Positions 34,710 through 43,903 of a stretch of 64,000 nt of DNA are shown piece after piece. The notes under the pieces were generated by a model. That model saw nothing but the letters and a program-made list of their open reading frames with translations, was not told the origin of the DNA and made no database searches. A program made the position numbers and the translations under genes. Location: contig JAPOUM010000025.1 in NCBI GenBank assembly GCA_026708645.1, positions 45,475 through 109,474 of the forward strand, in the 5' to 3' direction. The DNA comes from Acidimicrobiaceae bacterium (GTDB lineage Bacteria; Actinomycetota; Acidimicrobiia; Acidimicrobiales; Aldehydirespiratoraceae). How positions within the stretch are numbered: position 1 is the stretch's first letter; each line of letters begins with the position of its first letter.

Positions 34710-35552
34710 ATGCGAAACTGGATCAAGCGGCATTGGCGTTGGGCGTTACCGGTCGGAGTCGTTCTGGGGGCGTTCGGGGCTTGGCTGATTTTCGGCTACT
34801 TCGCGTTCCAGACTCTTTTCCAGGACGACGAGGTGGACGAAGCGCTGCCGTTCTTCACGGCGGGGCTGGCGCCCTCGGGCATGGCAGGCGACGAAACAAC
34901 GTCGGCGTTGGCGGCTGCCATGAACGAAGCCATGGAAGACGACGACATGCCCATGATCCAACAAGTCGACGAGCCCATGCCGCAAATGCCCGCCGCAGCA
35001 TCCTCCGGCGGTGCGGCGTCGGTGGGCTCGACGGCGCCCTCGTCGGACAACGCCCCCTCGGGCGGCGACACGGCGGCCGCCGACGACACAGAGACGACGG
35101 TGGTACCAGAGCCTGAGACTGATCCGCCCGCCGGTGAGCCTGAGTCGCAGCCCGCCGCCGAGCCTGAGACTGAGCCTGATCCTGAGCCGGTCGTCACCGA
35201 GGCGCCGCAACCTCAGATCGTCGTGGAAGCCTCCGGGTCTTTCATCGACCGGTCTCATCCGACGCAAGGTTCTGCGCTGGTGCTCGGCGACGGCAGCGGT
35301 CAGCGTTTCCTGCGGTTCGAGGATTTCCGCACCGACAACGGCCCGGACCTGAACGTCTATCTGTCGACCGCTCCGACGGATGCCTCGGCCGGTCAGTTCG
35401 ACGACGATTTCATCGACCTCGGCGACCTCAAAGGCAACGTCGGATCCCAGAACTACGAAATCCCGGCCGACGTCGATCTCGGACGCTATTCCACAGTGGC
35501 GATCTGGTGCGTGCGTTTCGGAGTGGTCTTCGGGGTCGCCTCTCTCGCCTAG
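34710..35552 (+). CDS. membrane-anchored DM13-domain protein
   Basis: ATG 34710 is chosen (280 aa); GTG 34701 is also in frame. Basic N-terminus then one membrane helix, WALPVGVVLGAFGAWLIFGY. A long acidic Pro/Glu/Ser/Asp-rich linker (about 60-175) leads to the C-terminal DM13 domain: EASGSFIDRSHPTQGSALVL, then GPDLNVYLSTAP, LKGNVGSQNYEIP and VAIWCVRFGVVFGVA. DM13 domains carry a near-invariant Cys (here in WCVRF) and are proposed to handle redox or electron transfer outside the membrane. It lies 66 bp after tRNA-Ser. Confidence 0.85.
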   Translation: MRNWIKRHWRWALPVGVVLGAFGAWLIFGYFAFQTLFQDDEVDEALPFFTAGLAPSGMAGDETTSALAAAMNEAMEDDDMPMIQQVDEPMPQMPAAASSGGAASVGSTAPSSDNAPSGGDTAAADDTETTVVPEPETDPPAGEPESQPAAEPETEPDPEPVVTEAPQPQIVVEASGSFIDRSHPTQGSALVLGDGSGQRFLRFEDFRTDNGPDLNVYLSTAPTDASAGQFDDDFIDLGDLKGNVGSQNYEIPADVDLGRYSTVAIWCVRFGVVFGVASLA

Positions 35553-35655
35553 CGCGTGAGCGACGACTCGCAGGCGACCTCCGGAGGTCAGCCCACCCAG
35601 TGGATCGTGCCTCGCGGCACGGCCGACTGAGGCATTGAATGAGGAAGGATTCGAT

Positions 35656-37026
35656 ATGAGCGAGACTGAGCCGCCGGCGTCCGACCTTGCGGTCACGAAC
35701 TGCCGGGTGCTGCAGACGTCGGCAACATCGGCGACATCGGCGACAGGCGCCATGACGGTCAGCGCCCCGATGACGATCGAGATCGCAGGCGGCATGATCA
35801 CCGAAATCCACGACCGCCCCACGACGACAGCCGCCACCGAGCTCGACGCCGCAGGGCGGCTGGCGATGCCGGGGCTCGTCAACACACACTGCCACGCAGC
35901 CATGACCCTCTTCCGCGGCGCCGCGGAGGACGTGTCCGCCGAGTCATGGTTCAACGACTACGTCTGGCCCTTCGAAGTCAACCTCGAGCCTCACGACGTC
36001 TATCTCGGCACCCTGCTGGCCTGCGCCGAGATGCTGCTCGCAGGAGTGACCGCCTTCGCCGACATGTACTTCTTCGCCGATGAAGCCGCGCGAGCAGTGC
36101 AGCAGTCGGGTATCCGCGCCATCATCGGCCCGGCCTTCTTCTCTTCGCAAGGCAAAGAAGCCCGAGACGGCGCCTTCGGGCTCGCCGAGACCTGGAACGG
36201 CGCCGCGGACGGGCGGATCACCACCGCGATCGCGCCTCACGCTCCCTACACCTGCACTGACGAAGACCTCAGCGCTGCCGCGGACGCTGCCCGGCGACTG
36301 GGAGTCCGTGTCCACATTCACGCCGCCGAGACCGTGGAGCAGACCGAATCGTCGCTGGCCTCCCGCGGGATTTCGCCGATAGAGGTGCTCGCTGACACCG
36401 GAGTGCTAGACGCGGGCGTGATCATCGGCCATGGCTGCGGGATCCGAGACGCCGACCTGCAATTGCTGGCGCCGCACGCCGGTCGGGTGGGGGTCGCGCA
36501 CTGCCCCAAGACGTATTTGAAGCACGCCATGCATGTGCTGACGCCCATCGCGGGGCTGCGAGACATCGGCGCCGCGGTGGGGGTCGGCACTGACGGCCCC
36601 GCCAGCTGCAATTCGCTGGACATGTTCGAGAACACCAGACTGATGGCGCTGACCCAGAAACAGATCAAGCGTGACGCCACTTGGATGAACACCGGCCAAG
36701 CCCTCTCAATCCTCACCGAGGGCGGCGCCCGTGTGGTCGGTCTGGGCGACGAGTGCGGCCGCGTAGAGGCAGGCCGCCGAGCCGACCTCGCCATCGTCGA
36801 CCTGAGCGGCGCCCACAATCAGCCGTTGCACGACGAGCTGGCGGCTCTCGTCTACAGCGCGCGTTCTTCAGACGTCTACGCCACTGTCGTCGACGGACGG
36901 ATCGCTGCTCTGGACGGCCGAGTCCCCGGGGTGGACATCGACGCGCTGATCGACGAGATCAAACAGCGAGCCCCGAAGCTGGTCGACGTGAGCCACGGTC
37001 GCCGGATCCAGACCTACGATCCGTGA
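35656..37026 (+). CDS. amidohydrolase, S-adenosylhomocysteine/methylthioadenosine deaminase-like (MtaD/TrzA group)
   Basis: ATG 35656 is preferred because GAGGAAGG lies 7 bases upstream; ATG 35635 is in frame. 456 aa. Metal site: LVNTHCHAAMTLFRG (HxH), then VRVHIHAAET, IIGHGCGI and GVGTDGPASCNSLDMFEN. The TDG..S.N pattern separates this group from dihydropyrimidinases. C-terminal RRADLAIVDLS. It likely deaminates adenosine-type purines or related heterocycles with one zinc ion. The next gene is a purine nucleoside phosphorylase, which supports a purine salvage step. Confidence 0.9.
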   Translation: MSETEPPASDLAVTNCRVLQTSATSATSATGAMTVSAPMTIEIAGGMITEIHDRPTTTAATELDAAGRLAMPGLVNTHCHAAMTLFRGAAEDVSAESWFNDYVWPFEVNLEPHDVYLGTLLACAEMLLAGVTAFADMYFFADEAARAVQQSGIRAIIGPAFFSSQGKEARDGAFGLAETWNGAADGRITTAIAPHAPYTCTDEDLSAAADAARRLGVRVHIHAAETVEQTESSLASRGISPIEVLADTGVLDAGVIIGHGCGIRDADLQLLAPHAGRVGVAHCPKTYLKHAMHVLTPIAGLRDIGAAVGVGTDGPASCNSLDMFENTRLMALTQKQIKRDATWMNTGQALSILTEGGARVVGLGDECGRVEAGRRADLAIVDLSGAHNQPLHDELAALVYSARSSDVYATVVDGRIAALDGRVPGVDIDALIDEIKQRAPKLVDVSHGRRIQTYDP

Positions 37027-37240
37027 GCCGCAGGCAGTGCGAGAGCGGCGGATTATCGCAGCCGGCTCTGCGTTCTGTGAGCCGCTCTGAGACCGCTTTT
37101 TCTGAGTCTTATGGCGTTGCGCCGACCGCGAGAACGAATGGGCGCCGCCCGCCGCCGCCGCACGGAGACCGCTGATGGCGCTGCTGCGAGGCTTGCGAGC
37201 CGCCAGAATGGGCCGTGAACCTGCGTGAGGAGGAATATCC

Positions 37241-37963
37241 ATGCCGACACCGCACATCTCCGCCGAGAAGGGCGAGTTCGCCGAAGCCTGCCTGCTGCCG
37301 GGGGACCCGAGACGGGCTCAGGTGATCGCCGAGGAGCTGCTCACCGAAGCCAGGCTCGTGACCGAAGTGCGAGGCATGCTCGGATTCACGGGCAGCTACG
37401 CCGGGCGGCCCGTCTCGGTGATGGGCACGGGCATGGGCATCCCCTCGTCGGCGATCTACATCAACGAGCTGATCTCCGACTACGGCGTTGAGCGCCTGAT
37501 CCGGGTCGGCAGCTGCGGCGCCATCCGAGACGATGTGAACCTGCGCGATCTGGTGATCGTCTCGGGCGCTTCGACCGACAGCGCCGCCCCGCGCAACATG
37601 TTCGGCTTCGACGGCTTCGCGCCCGTGCCGGACTTCGCATTGACGGCGGCTCTCACCGGTGCCGCCGATGCCGCGTCGCTGACGTTCCATGTCGGCAGCG
37701 TCTTCACATCGGACTTGTTCTACGGCGCCGTCACTCCCATAGAACAGCTCCAACAAGCCGGCTGCCTCGCCGTCGAAATGGAAGCGGCGGGCCTCTTCGC
37801 CGTGTCCGCTCGTCTGAAGGCCCGGGCCGCCGCGATTCTCACCGTGAGCGACCAGATACTCAGAGCCGAGCACGCCACATCGCAAGAGCGCCAGGACTCT
37901 TTCCTCGACATGGCAAGAACGGCGCTCGAAGCCTTGACAGCCGACGCCGGCTCAACCGCCTGA
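37241..37963 (+). CDS. deoD: purine-nucleoside phosphorylase, DeoD type
   Basis: ATG 37241 with a strong GAGGAGG 7 bases upstream; 240 aa. LPGDPRRAQVIAEEL, VMGTGMGIPSSAIYINELI, RVGSCGAIRDDVNLRDLVIV, CLAVEMEAAGLFAVSARLKA and LTVSDQIL are the DeoD blocks, including the catalytic Asp in SDQI. It splits purine (deoxy)nucleosides with phosphate to base and (deoxy)ribose-1-phosphate. It follows the amidohydrolase on the same strand. Confidence 0.94.
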   Translation: MPTPHISAEKGEFAEACLLPGDPRRAQVIAEELLTEARLVTEVRGMLGFTGSYAGRPVSVMGTGMGIPSSAIYINELISDYGVERLIRVGSCGAIRDDVNLRDLVIVSGASTDSAAPRNMFGFDGFAPVPDFALTAALTGAADAASLTFHVGSVFTSDLFYGAVTPIEQLQQAGCLAVEMEAAGLFAVSARLKARAAAILTVSDQILRAEHATSQERQDSFLDMARTALEALTADAGSTA

Positions 37964-38286
37964 CGCCTGACGCGGATGTCTGACGCCTGACGCTTGGAGC
38001 CGCTGCCTGACGCGACGCCCCATGCCTGAATCCTGCTGTCTGAAGCTTGAAGCCTGACGTCTAACAGGGCTTGAGTAACAGAGCTTGAGCGACGCTTAGA
38101 GCGCATCGAAGCGGTCGACGAACTGTCTCTGACAAACTGTCTCTTGTGCGCTTCGCATATCTATGTGTATTTGATTGTGCTTGAAGCCCATGATCCGCTA
38201 GCGACGCGAACAACTAGTTTCTGCACGACTCGGGCAGCGCAGCGGCTCGAGCAATGCCTCGAAACCTCAGCCGACACGGAGCTGCC
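37961..38286. repeat. duplicated deoD stop region and gene-free spacer
   Basis: TGACGCCTGACGC occurs at 37961, where its first TGA is the deoD stop, and again at 37981. More diverged GCCTGACG-type words continue to about 38070. The rest of the 320-bp gap holds CTGTCTCTGACAAACTGTCT near 38121 but no recognised gene, tRNA or terminator. Confidence 0.65.
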
Positions 38287-39360
38287 ATGGCCATGGACAT
38301 CTTGACCACCGACGACATCGAGGCGATTTGCCTCGGCGCGACCCTGCTGGGGACCGGCGGCGGCGGCGACCCCTACATCGCCAAACTCGTCGCCCATCAA
38401 GCTCTCGAGACTTACGGCCCGGTCAAAGTGGTTGAAGCAGCCGATCTGGAACCCGATGCGCTGGTGCTCACCACCGCAATCATCGGCGCACCGACGGTGA
38501 TTCTGGAGAAGATTCCGGCTGGCACGGAGTTCGTGGCTGGCGTTCGAGCGTTGTCCAAGTATCTGGGCAAGGCGCCCGCGGCCATCATGATCATTGAAGT
38601 CGGGGGTCTCAACACGCTGCTGCCCATAGCCACCGCCGCCGAGATGGGCCTGCCTGTCGTCAATGCGGATTCGATGCGGCGTGCGTTCCCTCAGATCGAG
38701 ATGACGGTGTTCACTCTGGCGGGGCTGCCGGCCGGTCCGTTGACGGTGGCTGACGAGAAAGGCAATCAGTGCGTGTTCGAGACCACCACCAACCAGGTGG
38801 CCGAATCGTTGGCCCGAGCCGCCGTGATAAAGCTCGGATTGGCCAACGCGATCAGCTGTTATCCGCTCACCGCCGGTCAGATCGCCGAACACGGCATTAC
38901 GGGATCGCTCACCTACTGCGCGGAGATGGGCCGCATGTTGCAGGCAGTCAAGGACGGCCACGAAGGCGCTTGGGAGCATTTCCTGTCCGAATCCGGCTCG
39001 CATCAGTTCTTCACCGGCAAAGTGGTCGACCTGGATCGGCGGACTACCGACGGTTTCGCCCGTTCGACCTTGATCCTCGAAGACCTCGAAGGCAGCAGCG
39101 CCACCATGCGCATCGAAGTGCAGAACGAGAATCTGCTGGCTTTCCTCGACGGAGAGCCGGTGATAACCACCCCCAACCTGATCTGCCTGCTCGACTGCGA
39201 GACGTTCGATCCGATCACCACCGAATCCATCGCCTACGGCAACCGTGTGGTCGTGATCGGCATGCCCTGCGCACCGCAATGGCACCGCGAGGGAATGCTT
39301 GATCTGGTGGGGCCCAAAGCGTTCGGTTACGACATCGACTTCGTGGAGCTGCCGTCATGA
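38287..39360 (+). CDS. DUF917 family protein
   Basis: ATG 38287 (357 aa) follows GGAG; ATG 38293 and 38254 are also in frame. N-terminus TTDDIEAICLGATLLGTGGG then GGDPYIAKLVAHQAL is the DUF917 signature. The C-terminal domain includes LLAFLDGEPVITTPNLICLL and GNRVVVIGMPC. DUF917 proteins nearly always travel with hydantoinase/oxoprolinase genes, as here (next gene overlaps by 4 bp). The pair probably forms one ATP-dependent ring-opening or related enzyme; the substrate is not established. Confidence 0.9.
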   Translation: MAMDILTTDDIEAICLGATLLGTGGGGDPYIAKLVAHQALETYGPVKVVEAADLEPDALVLTTAIIGAPTVILEKIPAGTEFVAGVRALSKYLGKAPAAIMIIEVGGLNTLLPIATAAEMGLPVVNADSMRRAFPQIEMTVFTLAGLPAGPLTVADEKGNQCVFETTTNQVAESLARAAVIKLGLANAISCYPLTAGQIAEHGITGSLTYCAEMGRMLQAVKDGHEGAWEHFLSESGSHQFFTGKVVDLDRRTTDGFARSTLILEDLEGSSATMRIEVQNENLLAFLDGEPVITTPNLICLLDCETFDPITTESIAYGNRVVVIGMPCAPQWHREGMLDLVGPKAFGYDIDFVELPS

Positions 39361-40955
39361 GTGAAAGTCCAGCAACCCGCTCAGGATCCCGTCCGGAACT
39401 GCGCGTCGGCATCGACGTCGGCGGCACCAACACCGACGCGGTGATCATCGACTCCAGCGGCGCAGTGATCACCGCAGTGAAAGTGGTCACCACCCCCGAA
39501 CCCATCGACGGCATCCGAGAGGCGCTCGGCAGAGTGCTGACCGACGTGGACAAGTCGCTCATCGCCAAGGCGATGCTCGGGACCACCCATCCCACCAATG
39601 CGATCATTCAGCGCCGCGACCTCGATCAGGTGGGCGTGCTGCGGCTGGCTGCGCCGTCGTCTTTGGGGGTCCGCCCCGGAGCTGCCTGGCCCGGCGACAT
39701 CAGAGACACGGTGATCGCCGCTTCGGCCATCATCGAGGGCGGCAACGAATACGACGGATCAGAGATCGCCCCGCTCGACACTGACGCAGTGCGACGCTTC
39801 GCCGCTCAGGCAGTGTCGGCCGGATGCTCGGCCATCGCCGTCTCGGCTGCTTTCAGCCCGGCCGTCAGCGACCACGAGAATCGCGCCCGTGAGATCCTGG
39901 CCGAGGAGCTGGGCGCCGGCTTCTCAGTGTCGCTCAGCCATCAAGTGGGTTCGCTCGGCCTGCTCGAGCGCGAGAACGCCACCATCTTGAACGCTGCGCT
40001 GCTGAGCGTCGCCTCGAGCGTGGTCGACGGTTTCGGTCAGGCTCTAGCCGCCCATGACCTGACCGCCGATGCTTATCTGACGCAGAACGACGGCACTCTG
40101 TTGACGGCTGCTGAGGCTCGCCGTTTCCCGGTGCTGACTCTCGGCTCGGGCCCCACCAACTCGATGCGAGGCGCTTGCGCGCTGGCGGGAGTCAACGACG
40201 CGGTCGTCATCGACGTGGGAGGCACGTCCGCCGACGCGGGCATTCTGGTGGACGGGTTCCCGCGCGAGTCCACAGCGGCCGTGGAGGTCGGCGGGGTGCG
40301 CACCAACTTCCGCATGCCCGATCTGATCTCGATGGGTCTCGGCGGCGGCACCGTGGTGCGCGACGCCCGCGGCGGCAACGGCACGACGCTGGCCGTCGGC
40401 CCCGATTCGGTGGGTTACGCGGTGGCCACCGAATCCCGCTGCACAGGCGGCGACACGCTGACCCTGTCCGACGTTTCTCTGGCTGCGGGCCGTCTCGACA
40501 ATTTCGGCGACAAGAGCCTGCTCGGCGATCTCGACTCGGGGCTGGTGAGCGACGCCCTCGCCTGGGTGGACGAGCAGGTGTCGATAATGAGCGACCGCAT
40601 GAAGTCGAGCCGTGCCGAGATACCGCTGCTGGCCGTCGGCGGGGGCGCGCATCTGATAGCGCAGCAGGTGCCGGGCATCTCCGAGGTGCTGCGTCCTGAG
40701 AACTTTTCGGTGGCCAACGCCTACGGGGCCTGCATCGCTGAAGCTTCGGGCACCGTCGACCGTGTCTACAGCTACGACCGCACCAGCCGCGAGGAGTGCC
40801 TCGACGACGCGCGGGAGCTGGCGGTCAACGCCGCAGTGCGTTCCGGGGCGCATCCCGACGGCGTCCGCATCACCACGGTGACTGAGGTGCCCATGACCTA
40901 TGTTCCGGGCGGCGGCTGCAGGGTCATGGTGAAAGCTGTCGGGCCTCTCGTCTGA
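39357..40955 (+). CDS. hydantoinase/oxoprolinase family protein (HyuA-like)
   Basis: ATG 39357 overlaps the DUF917 stop (ATGA); 532 aa. Actin-fold ATPase: LRVGIDVGGTNTDAVIIDSS at the N-terminus, MLGTTHPTNAIIQRRDLDQV, then VVIDVGGTSADAGILVDGFP and MPDLISMGLGGGTVVRDARG. This is the short form lacking the HyuB half. It pairs with DUF917 in many genomes and is thought to open hydantoin/5-oxoproline-like rings using ATP. It is followed by a dipeptidase, consistent with catabolism of cyclic amides or peptides. Confidence 0.9.
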   Translation: MSESPATRSGSRPELRVGIDVGGTNTDAVIIDSSGAVITAVKVVTTPEPIDGIREALGRVLTDVDKSLIAKAMLGTTHPTNAIIQRRDLDQVGVLRLAAPSSLGVRPGAAWPGDIRDTVIAASAIIEGGNEYDGSEIAPLDTDAVRRFAAQAVSAGCSAIAVSAAFSPAVSDHENRAREILAEELGAGFSVSLSHQVGSLGLLERENATILNAALLSVASSVVDGFGQALAAHDLTADAYLTQNDGTLLTAAEARRFPVLTLGSGPTNSMRGACALAGVNDAVVIDVGGTSADAGILVDGFPRESTAAVEVGGVRTNFRMPDLISMGLGGGTVVRDARGGNGTTLAVGPDSVGYAVATESRCTGGDTLTLSDVSLAAGRLDNFGDKSLLGDLDSGLVSDALAWVDEQVSIMSDRMKSSRAEIPLLAVGGGAHLIAQQVPGISEVLRPENFSVANAYGACIAEASGTVDRVYSYDRTSREECLDDARELAVNAAVRSGAHPDGVRITTVTEVPMTYVPGGGCRVMVKAVGPLV

Positions 40956-40964
40956 CGGGCCGGA

Positions 40965-40996
40965 CAACGGCTCAGCGGCTCAACGGCTCAACGGCT
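40965..40996. repeat. 8-bp tandem repeat after the hydantoinase gene
   Basis: CAACGGCT occurs at 40965, as the variant CAGCGGCT at 40973, and again at 40981 and 40989. It lies 10 bp after the stop and 18 bp before the next start codon. Confidence 0.8.
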
Positions 40997-41014
40997 CGGC
41001 ACGGCAGCCGTCAC

Positions 41015-42058
41015 ATGGCTTCACGGCGAAAGCTGTCGGGCTTCTCGCCGTCCGACGGCCGCTTGTTGCCCGTGGCGGACTCTCACAACGATCTGCTGCT
41101 CGCCTGCATGCATCGCCGCGAGCGGGGCGTGCGAGACCCCTTCGGCGACGACTGGCTGCCGGGCCTGCGCGCCGGGGGCGTGGTGTTCCAGGTGCTGCCG
41201 ATCTTCACCGAGGAGCAGTTCATCGGCGAGGCGGCGCTGCGCCGAACGCTGGAGATCGTCTCGCTGGCCCGTGAGATAGCCGAACTGCATAGCCGTGATG
41301 TGGCTGTCGTGGAAACAGCGGCTGACATGGATCGCATCATCGGCAGCGGTCGGATCGCGCTGCTGCTCGCCATCGAGGGCGCCGAACCGGTCGGCTCGTC
41401 GATCTCGATGTTCGAGACCCTGCACCGTCTCGGGGTGCGCATGGCTTCGCTCACGTGGAATCGCCGCACCATGCTCGCCGACGGCATCGCCGAGTCCGGC
41501 ACAGGCGGGCGCCTGTCTTCGCTGGGGGTTGAAGCCGTGGCCGAGATGGAGCGGCTCAACATGGTGGTCGATGTCAGCCATCTGTCGGCTGCCGGGGTGG
41601 ATCATCTGGCCGAGATCGCGACTCTTCCGTTCGTGGCGAGCCATTCGTCTTGCCGGGCTTTGTGCGACCATCCCCGCAATCTCAGCGACGCTCAGATCCG
41701 CCTGGTCGCCGACTCCGGCGGTTTCGTTTCTGTCAACGCTTTCGGCCCTTTCGTGGATGAACGAGCACCGAGCATCGACGTCTTCATCGATCATCTCGAG
41801 CATGTCGCAGCCGTCGCCGGCGACGACAAAGCCGCGATCGGCGCCGACTTCATCATGGACCTGGTCCGGATAGTCGACCCGATCCTGGGCCGCCAGATCC
41901 TGGTTGACGTTGAGAGCCTGGTCGTGATCGACGATCTGAAGGCGCCTGCGGACTTCGCGAACCTGTCGCAGCGTCTGCAGCAGCGCTGCGGGCCTGCTCG
42001 GGCCGCCCGTTTCGCCGCTGCCAACATGATCGACTTCTTCCGCGCCACCCTCAACTAA
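41015..42058 (+). CDS. membrane dipeptidase family protein (peptidase M19)
   Basis: ATG 41015, 347 aa. Metal ligands of the renal-dipeptidase fold: PVADSHNDLLLACM (HxD), AIEGAEPVGSS with the bridging Glu, VVDVSHLSAAGV, and PFVASHSSCRALCDHPRNLS. The C-terminal DFIMDLVRIVDP replaces the usual GSDFDG, so one loop differs. No signal peptide is seen, so it is probably cytoplasmic. It hydrolyses dipeptides (often with D-residues) or beta-lactam-like amides. It sits 59 bp after the hydantoinase gene. Confidence 0.88.
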   Translation: MASRRKLSGFSPSDGRLLPVADSHNDLLLACMHRRERGVRDPFGDDWLPGLRAGGVVFQVLPIFTEEQFIGEAALRRTLEIVSLAREIAELHSRDVAVVETAADMDRIIGSGRIALLLAIEGAEPVGSSISMFETLHRLGVRMASLTWNRRTMLADGIAESGTGGRLSSLGVEAVAEMERLNMVVDVSHLSAAGVDHLAEIATLPFVASHSSCRALCDHPRNLSDAQIRLVADSGGFVSVNAFGPFVDERAPSIDVFIDHLEHVAAVAGDDKAAIGADFIMDLVRIVDPILGRQILVDVESLVVIDDLKAPADFANLSQRLQQRCGPARAARFAAANMIDFFRATLN

Positions 42059-42225
42059 ACCCCGCCCCGCGGCCCAACGCTGCCCCAGAAACCAGCACTC
42101 CAGATCACGGGGTAGGGGGAGTTCAGAGGTGTTCGGGGGGTGCCGCGCCACCCCAGCCAATCCCGATTAGACCCAACCCCAAATGCGAAGAGCCGCAAAG
42201 CAACTGCTGAGACTCTGACGGGGGA

Positions 42226-43245
42226 TCATGCGATGAGGTCTCTGATTGCGAGCGGGCTCAGTCCCGTCCTGTTTGCTAAGGCTGCGGGCCGGTCGGTCTT
42301 GTAGGCGAGGCGCAGCAACTCCGGCAGGAGGGCGGGCTGTTCTACGGGGACGTCGACGGGCTCTTTCTTGCGCCAGCCGCGGGCTGAGAGCTGCTTCATG
42401 AGCGACTGGTAGCGCAGCGTGTCGATGATGCGCAGGTCGTAGCTGCGCCGGATGAGGGCGGATATGGAGACTCCCCATTTCGATTTCGCCCATGCGAGCC
42501 TGCGGAGCGTCACCGGCGCATCGATGGCTTCGACAGCGGCTTGTTTTGGGATCATGAAGGCTGCTCCGAAGCGGAAGGCTTCGGTCTCAGCGCGATCAGC
42601 TTCGACCTTGCGCGTCTGATGCAGCACAAGGTGACCTATTTCGTGTGCGATGCTGAGTCGCTGCCGGTCCCCCGGCCAGCCGCGGGCATAGCAGACTATG
42701 GGTCTTCCTACTGGATAGTTAGGCCACACGGACGCCGCGTCGTGCTTGTCCACGTTGACAGAGGCGCCGAAAACGACGACGCCGCCGCGTTCGACGGCTC
42801 GCATGACGTTCGCCACGGGATCGTCGGGGCCGATGCCGAGCTGATTGCGGACCGAGACGGCGAGTTCCTCTATGCAGTCGTCGTCGAGGTCATCGTGAAC
42901 GGGAGTCAGGGCGACAGGCGGCAGCTGGGCTCGTCGCTCGAGTTGGTCGATGAGTTCGATGCCTTGTCGGCAATGGGCTCGCACACGCTTGTCGTCGCTG
43001 CGCCGAGACGAGGCGCGCTTGCGGTATCGCAAGCTCAACTCTGGCAGATCCGGCAGGGTGCCGCGCCTGAAGAAGTCCGTGCAGTAGCCGGTTGCCGCTG
43101 CGATTGCTATGAGCGTCTCGTCTGTGACAGGTCCGCCCTTCTCGATCTGAGAGATCGCTGGCTGGGTCACACGGGCAGCTTCAGCGAGCCCTTGCTGAGT
43201 CATGGACAGATACTCGCGAACCATGCGGACGCGTTCGCCGATCAC
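42226..43245 (-). CDS. XRE-HTH plus ImmA/IrrE metallopeptidase fusion regulator
   Basis: GTG 43245 overlaps the upstream stop (GTGA); 339 aa. Residues 1-50 are an XRE helix-turn-helix (RMVREYLSMTQQGLAEAARV, then TQPAISQIEKGG). Residues 120-260 are an ImmA/IrrE domain with the zinc motif H201-E-I-G-H205 in LSIAHEIGHLVLHQ. The C-terminal 80 aa are helical (RLAWAKSKWGVSISALIRRS). These fusions act as repressor plus protease in prophage, ICE and toxin-antitoxin control. It is co-transcribed with the unknown gene upstream. Confidence 0.88.
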   Translation of the reverse strand: MIGERVRMVREYLSMTQQGLAEAARVTQPAISQIEKGGPVTDETLIAIAAATGYCTDFFRRGTLPDLPELSLRYRKRASSRRSDDKRVRAHCRQGIELIDQLERRAQLPPVALTPVHDDLDDDCIEELAVSVRNQLGIGPDDPVANVMRAVERGGVVVFGASVNVDKHDAASVWPNYPVGRPIVCYARGWPGDRQRLSIAHEIGHLVLHQTRKVEADRAETEAFRFGAAFMIPKQAAVEAIDAPVTLRRLAWAKSKWGVSISALIRRSYDLRIIDTLRYQSLMKQLSARGWRKKEPVDVPVEQPALLPELLRLAYKTDRPAALANRTGLSPLAIRDLIA

Positions 43246-43856
43246 AGCGCCCCGGCTTCGGTGTCGTCGATTCGCAAAACAGCAGGCATGAAGTCGTCGT
43301 CTGCGCCTTCGAATGCCAACTCGTCGATGTCGTCGGCGGACGGCAACGAGACCCGCCATTCGAGTATCGGATCGTTGCCGTAGTTCCAGACCCCCCGCGG
43401 CATCCCGAGATGCATCGTCAAGGTGTCGGTGTGGTCGGTGGTCCAGTCCAGAACCAGATCAAGCGGCGGAAGCGCTCCGGCTTCGCCGTCGATCGGGAAT
43501 TGGAGACGGATCTGCTGCCAAGCTTGGCGACGCCTGCGGGTATGACCAGGTGCGGGCGTGGTGCCTTCGGCGGATCGCAGGACGCGAACCTTGTGCAATC
43601 CGTCGACAAGAATGTGGATCCCAGAGTTTGGGACACCAGAGACCAGTTCCCAGCTGTCAGCATCCCGCGAACTCGTCTCAAGCGTTCGCCGCGCCCGGTA
43701 GCGAGCCGAGTGTGCCCAATACCATCGGTCTCGGCTATCGGTTTCCGGCTGGATGTCGCTGGCAAAGTCGATGCCGTCGAGTAGCGCCTTTCGGATCTCG
43801 GGCAGGCTCGCATTGATCAGGGGCAGCACCTCCGAAGGCGTTGGAGTTACAATCAC
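43242..43856 (-). CDS. unknown protein co-transcribed with the XRE-ImmA gene (204 aa)
   Basis: GTG 43856 sits 6 bases after a consensus -10 box, so the mRNA is probably leaderless. The N-terminus TPSEVLPLINASLPEIRKAL is followed by a polar alpha/beta body with WYWAHSARYRARRTLE, LVDGLHKVRVLRS and an acidic C-terminus (SADDIDELAFEGADDDFMP). I do not recognise a family. Its stop overlaps the start of the XRE-ImmA gene by 4 bp, as in toxin/antitoxin-like or stress modules. It may be the target of the ImmA-type protease; that is inference. Confidence 0.72.
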   Translation of the reverse strand: MIVTPTPSEVLPLINASLPEIRKALLDGIDFASDIQPETDSRDRWYWAHSARYRARRTLETSSRDADSWELVSGVPNSGIHILVDGLHKVRVLRSAEGTTPAPGHTRRRRQAWQQIRLQFPIDGEAGALPPLDLVLDWTTDHTDTLTMHLGMPRGVWNYGNDPILEWRVSLPSADDIDELAFEGADDDFMPAVLRIDDTEAGAL

Positions 43857-43862
43857 GCTAAT

Positions 43863-43891
43863 ATTATAAGTGAAAAATGCACACAGCGCAA
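43863..43891 (-). promoter_or_regulatory. sigma-70-type promoter of the XRE-ImmA operon (leaderless)
   Basis: Read on the minus strand: -35 TTGCGC (43891-43886), a 17-bp spacer, and -10 TATAAT (43868-43863). The expected start of transcription is at about 43857-43856, which is the GTG start codon itself. No Shine-Dalgarno sequence is present. Confidence 0.72.
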
Positions 43892-43903
43892 CCCGCCCTC
43901 AGA

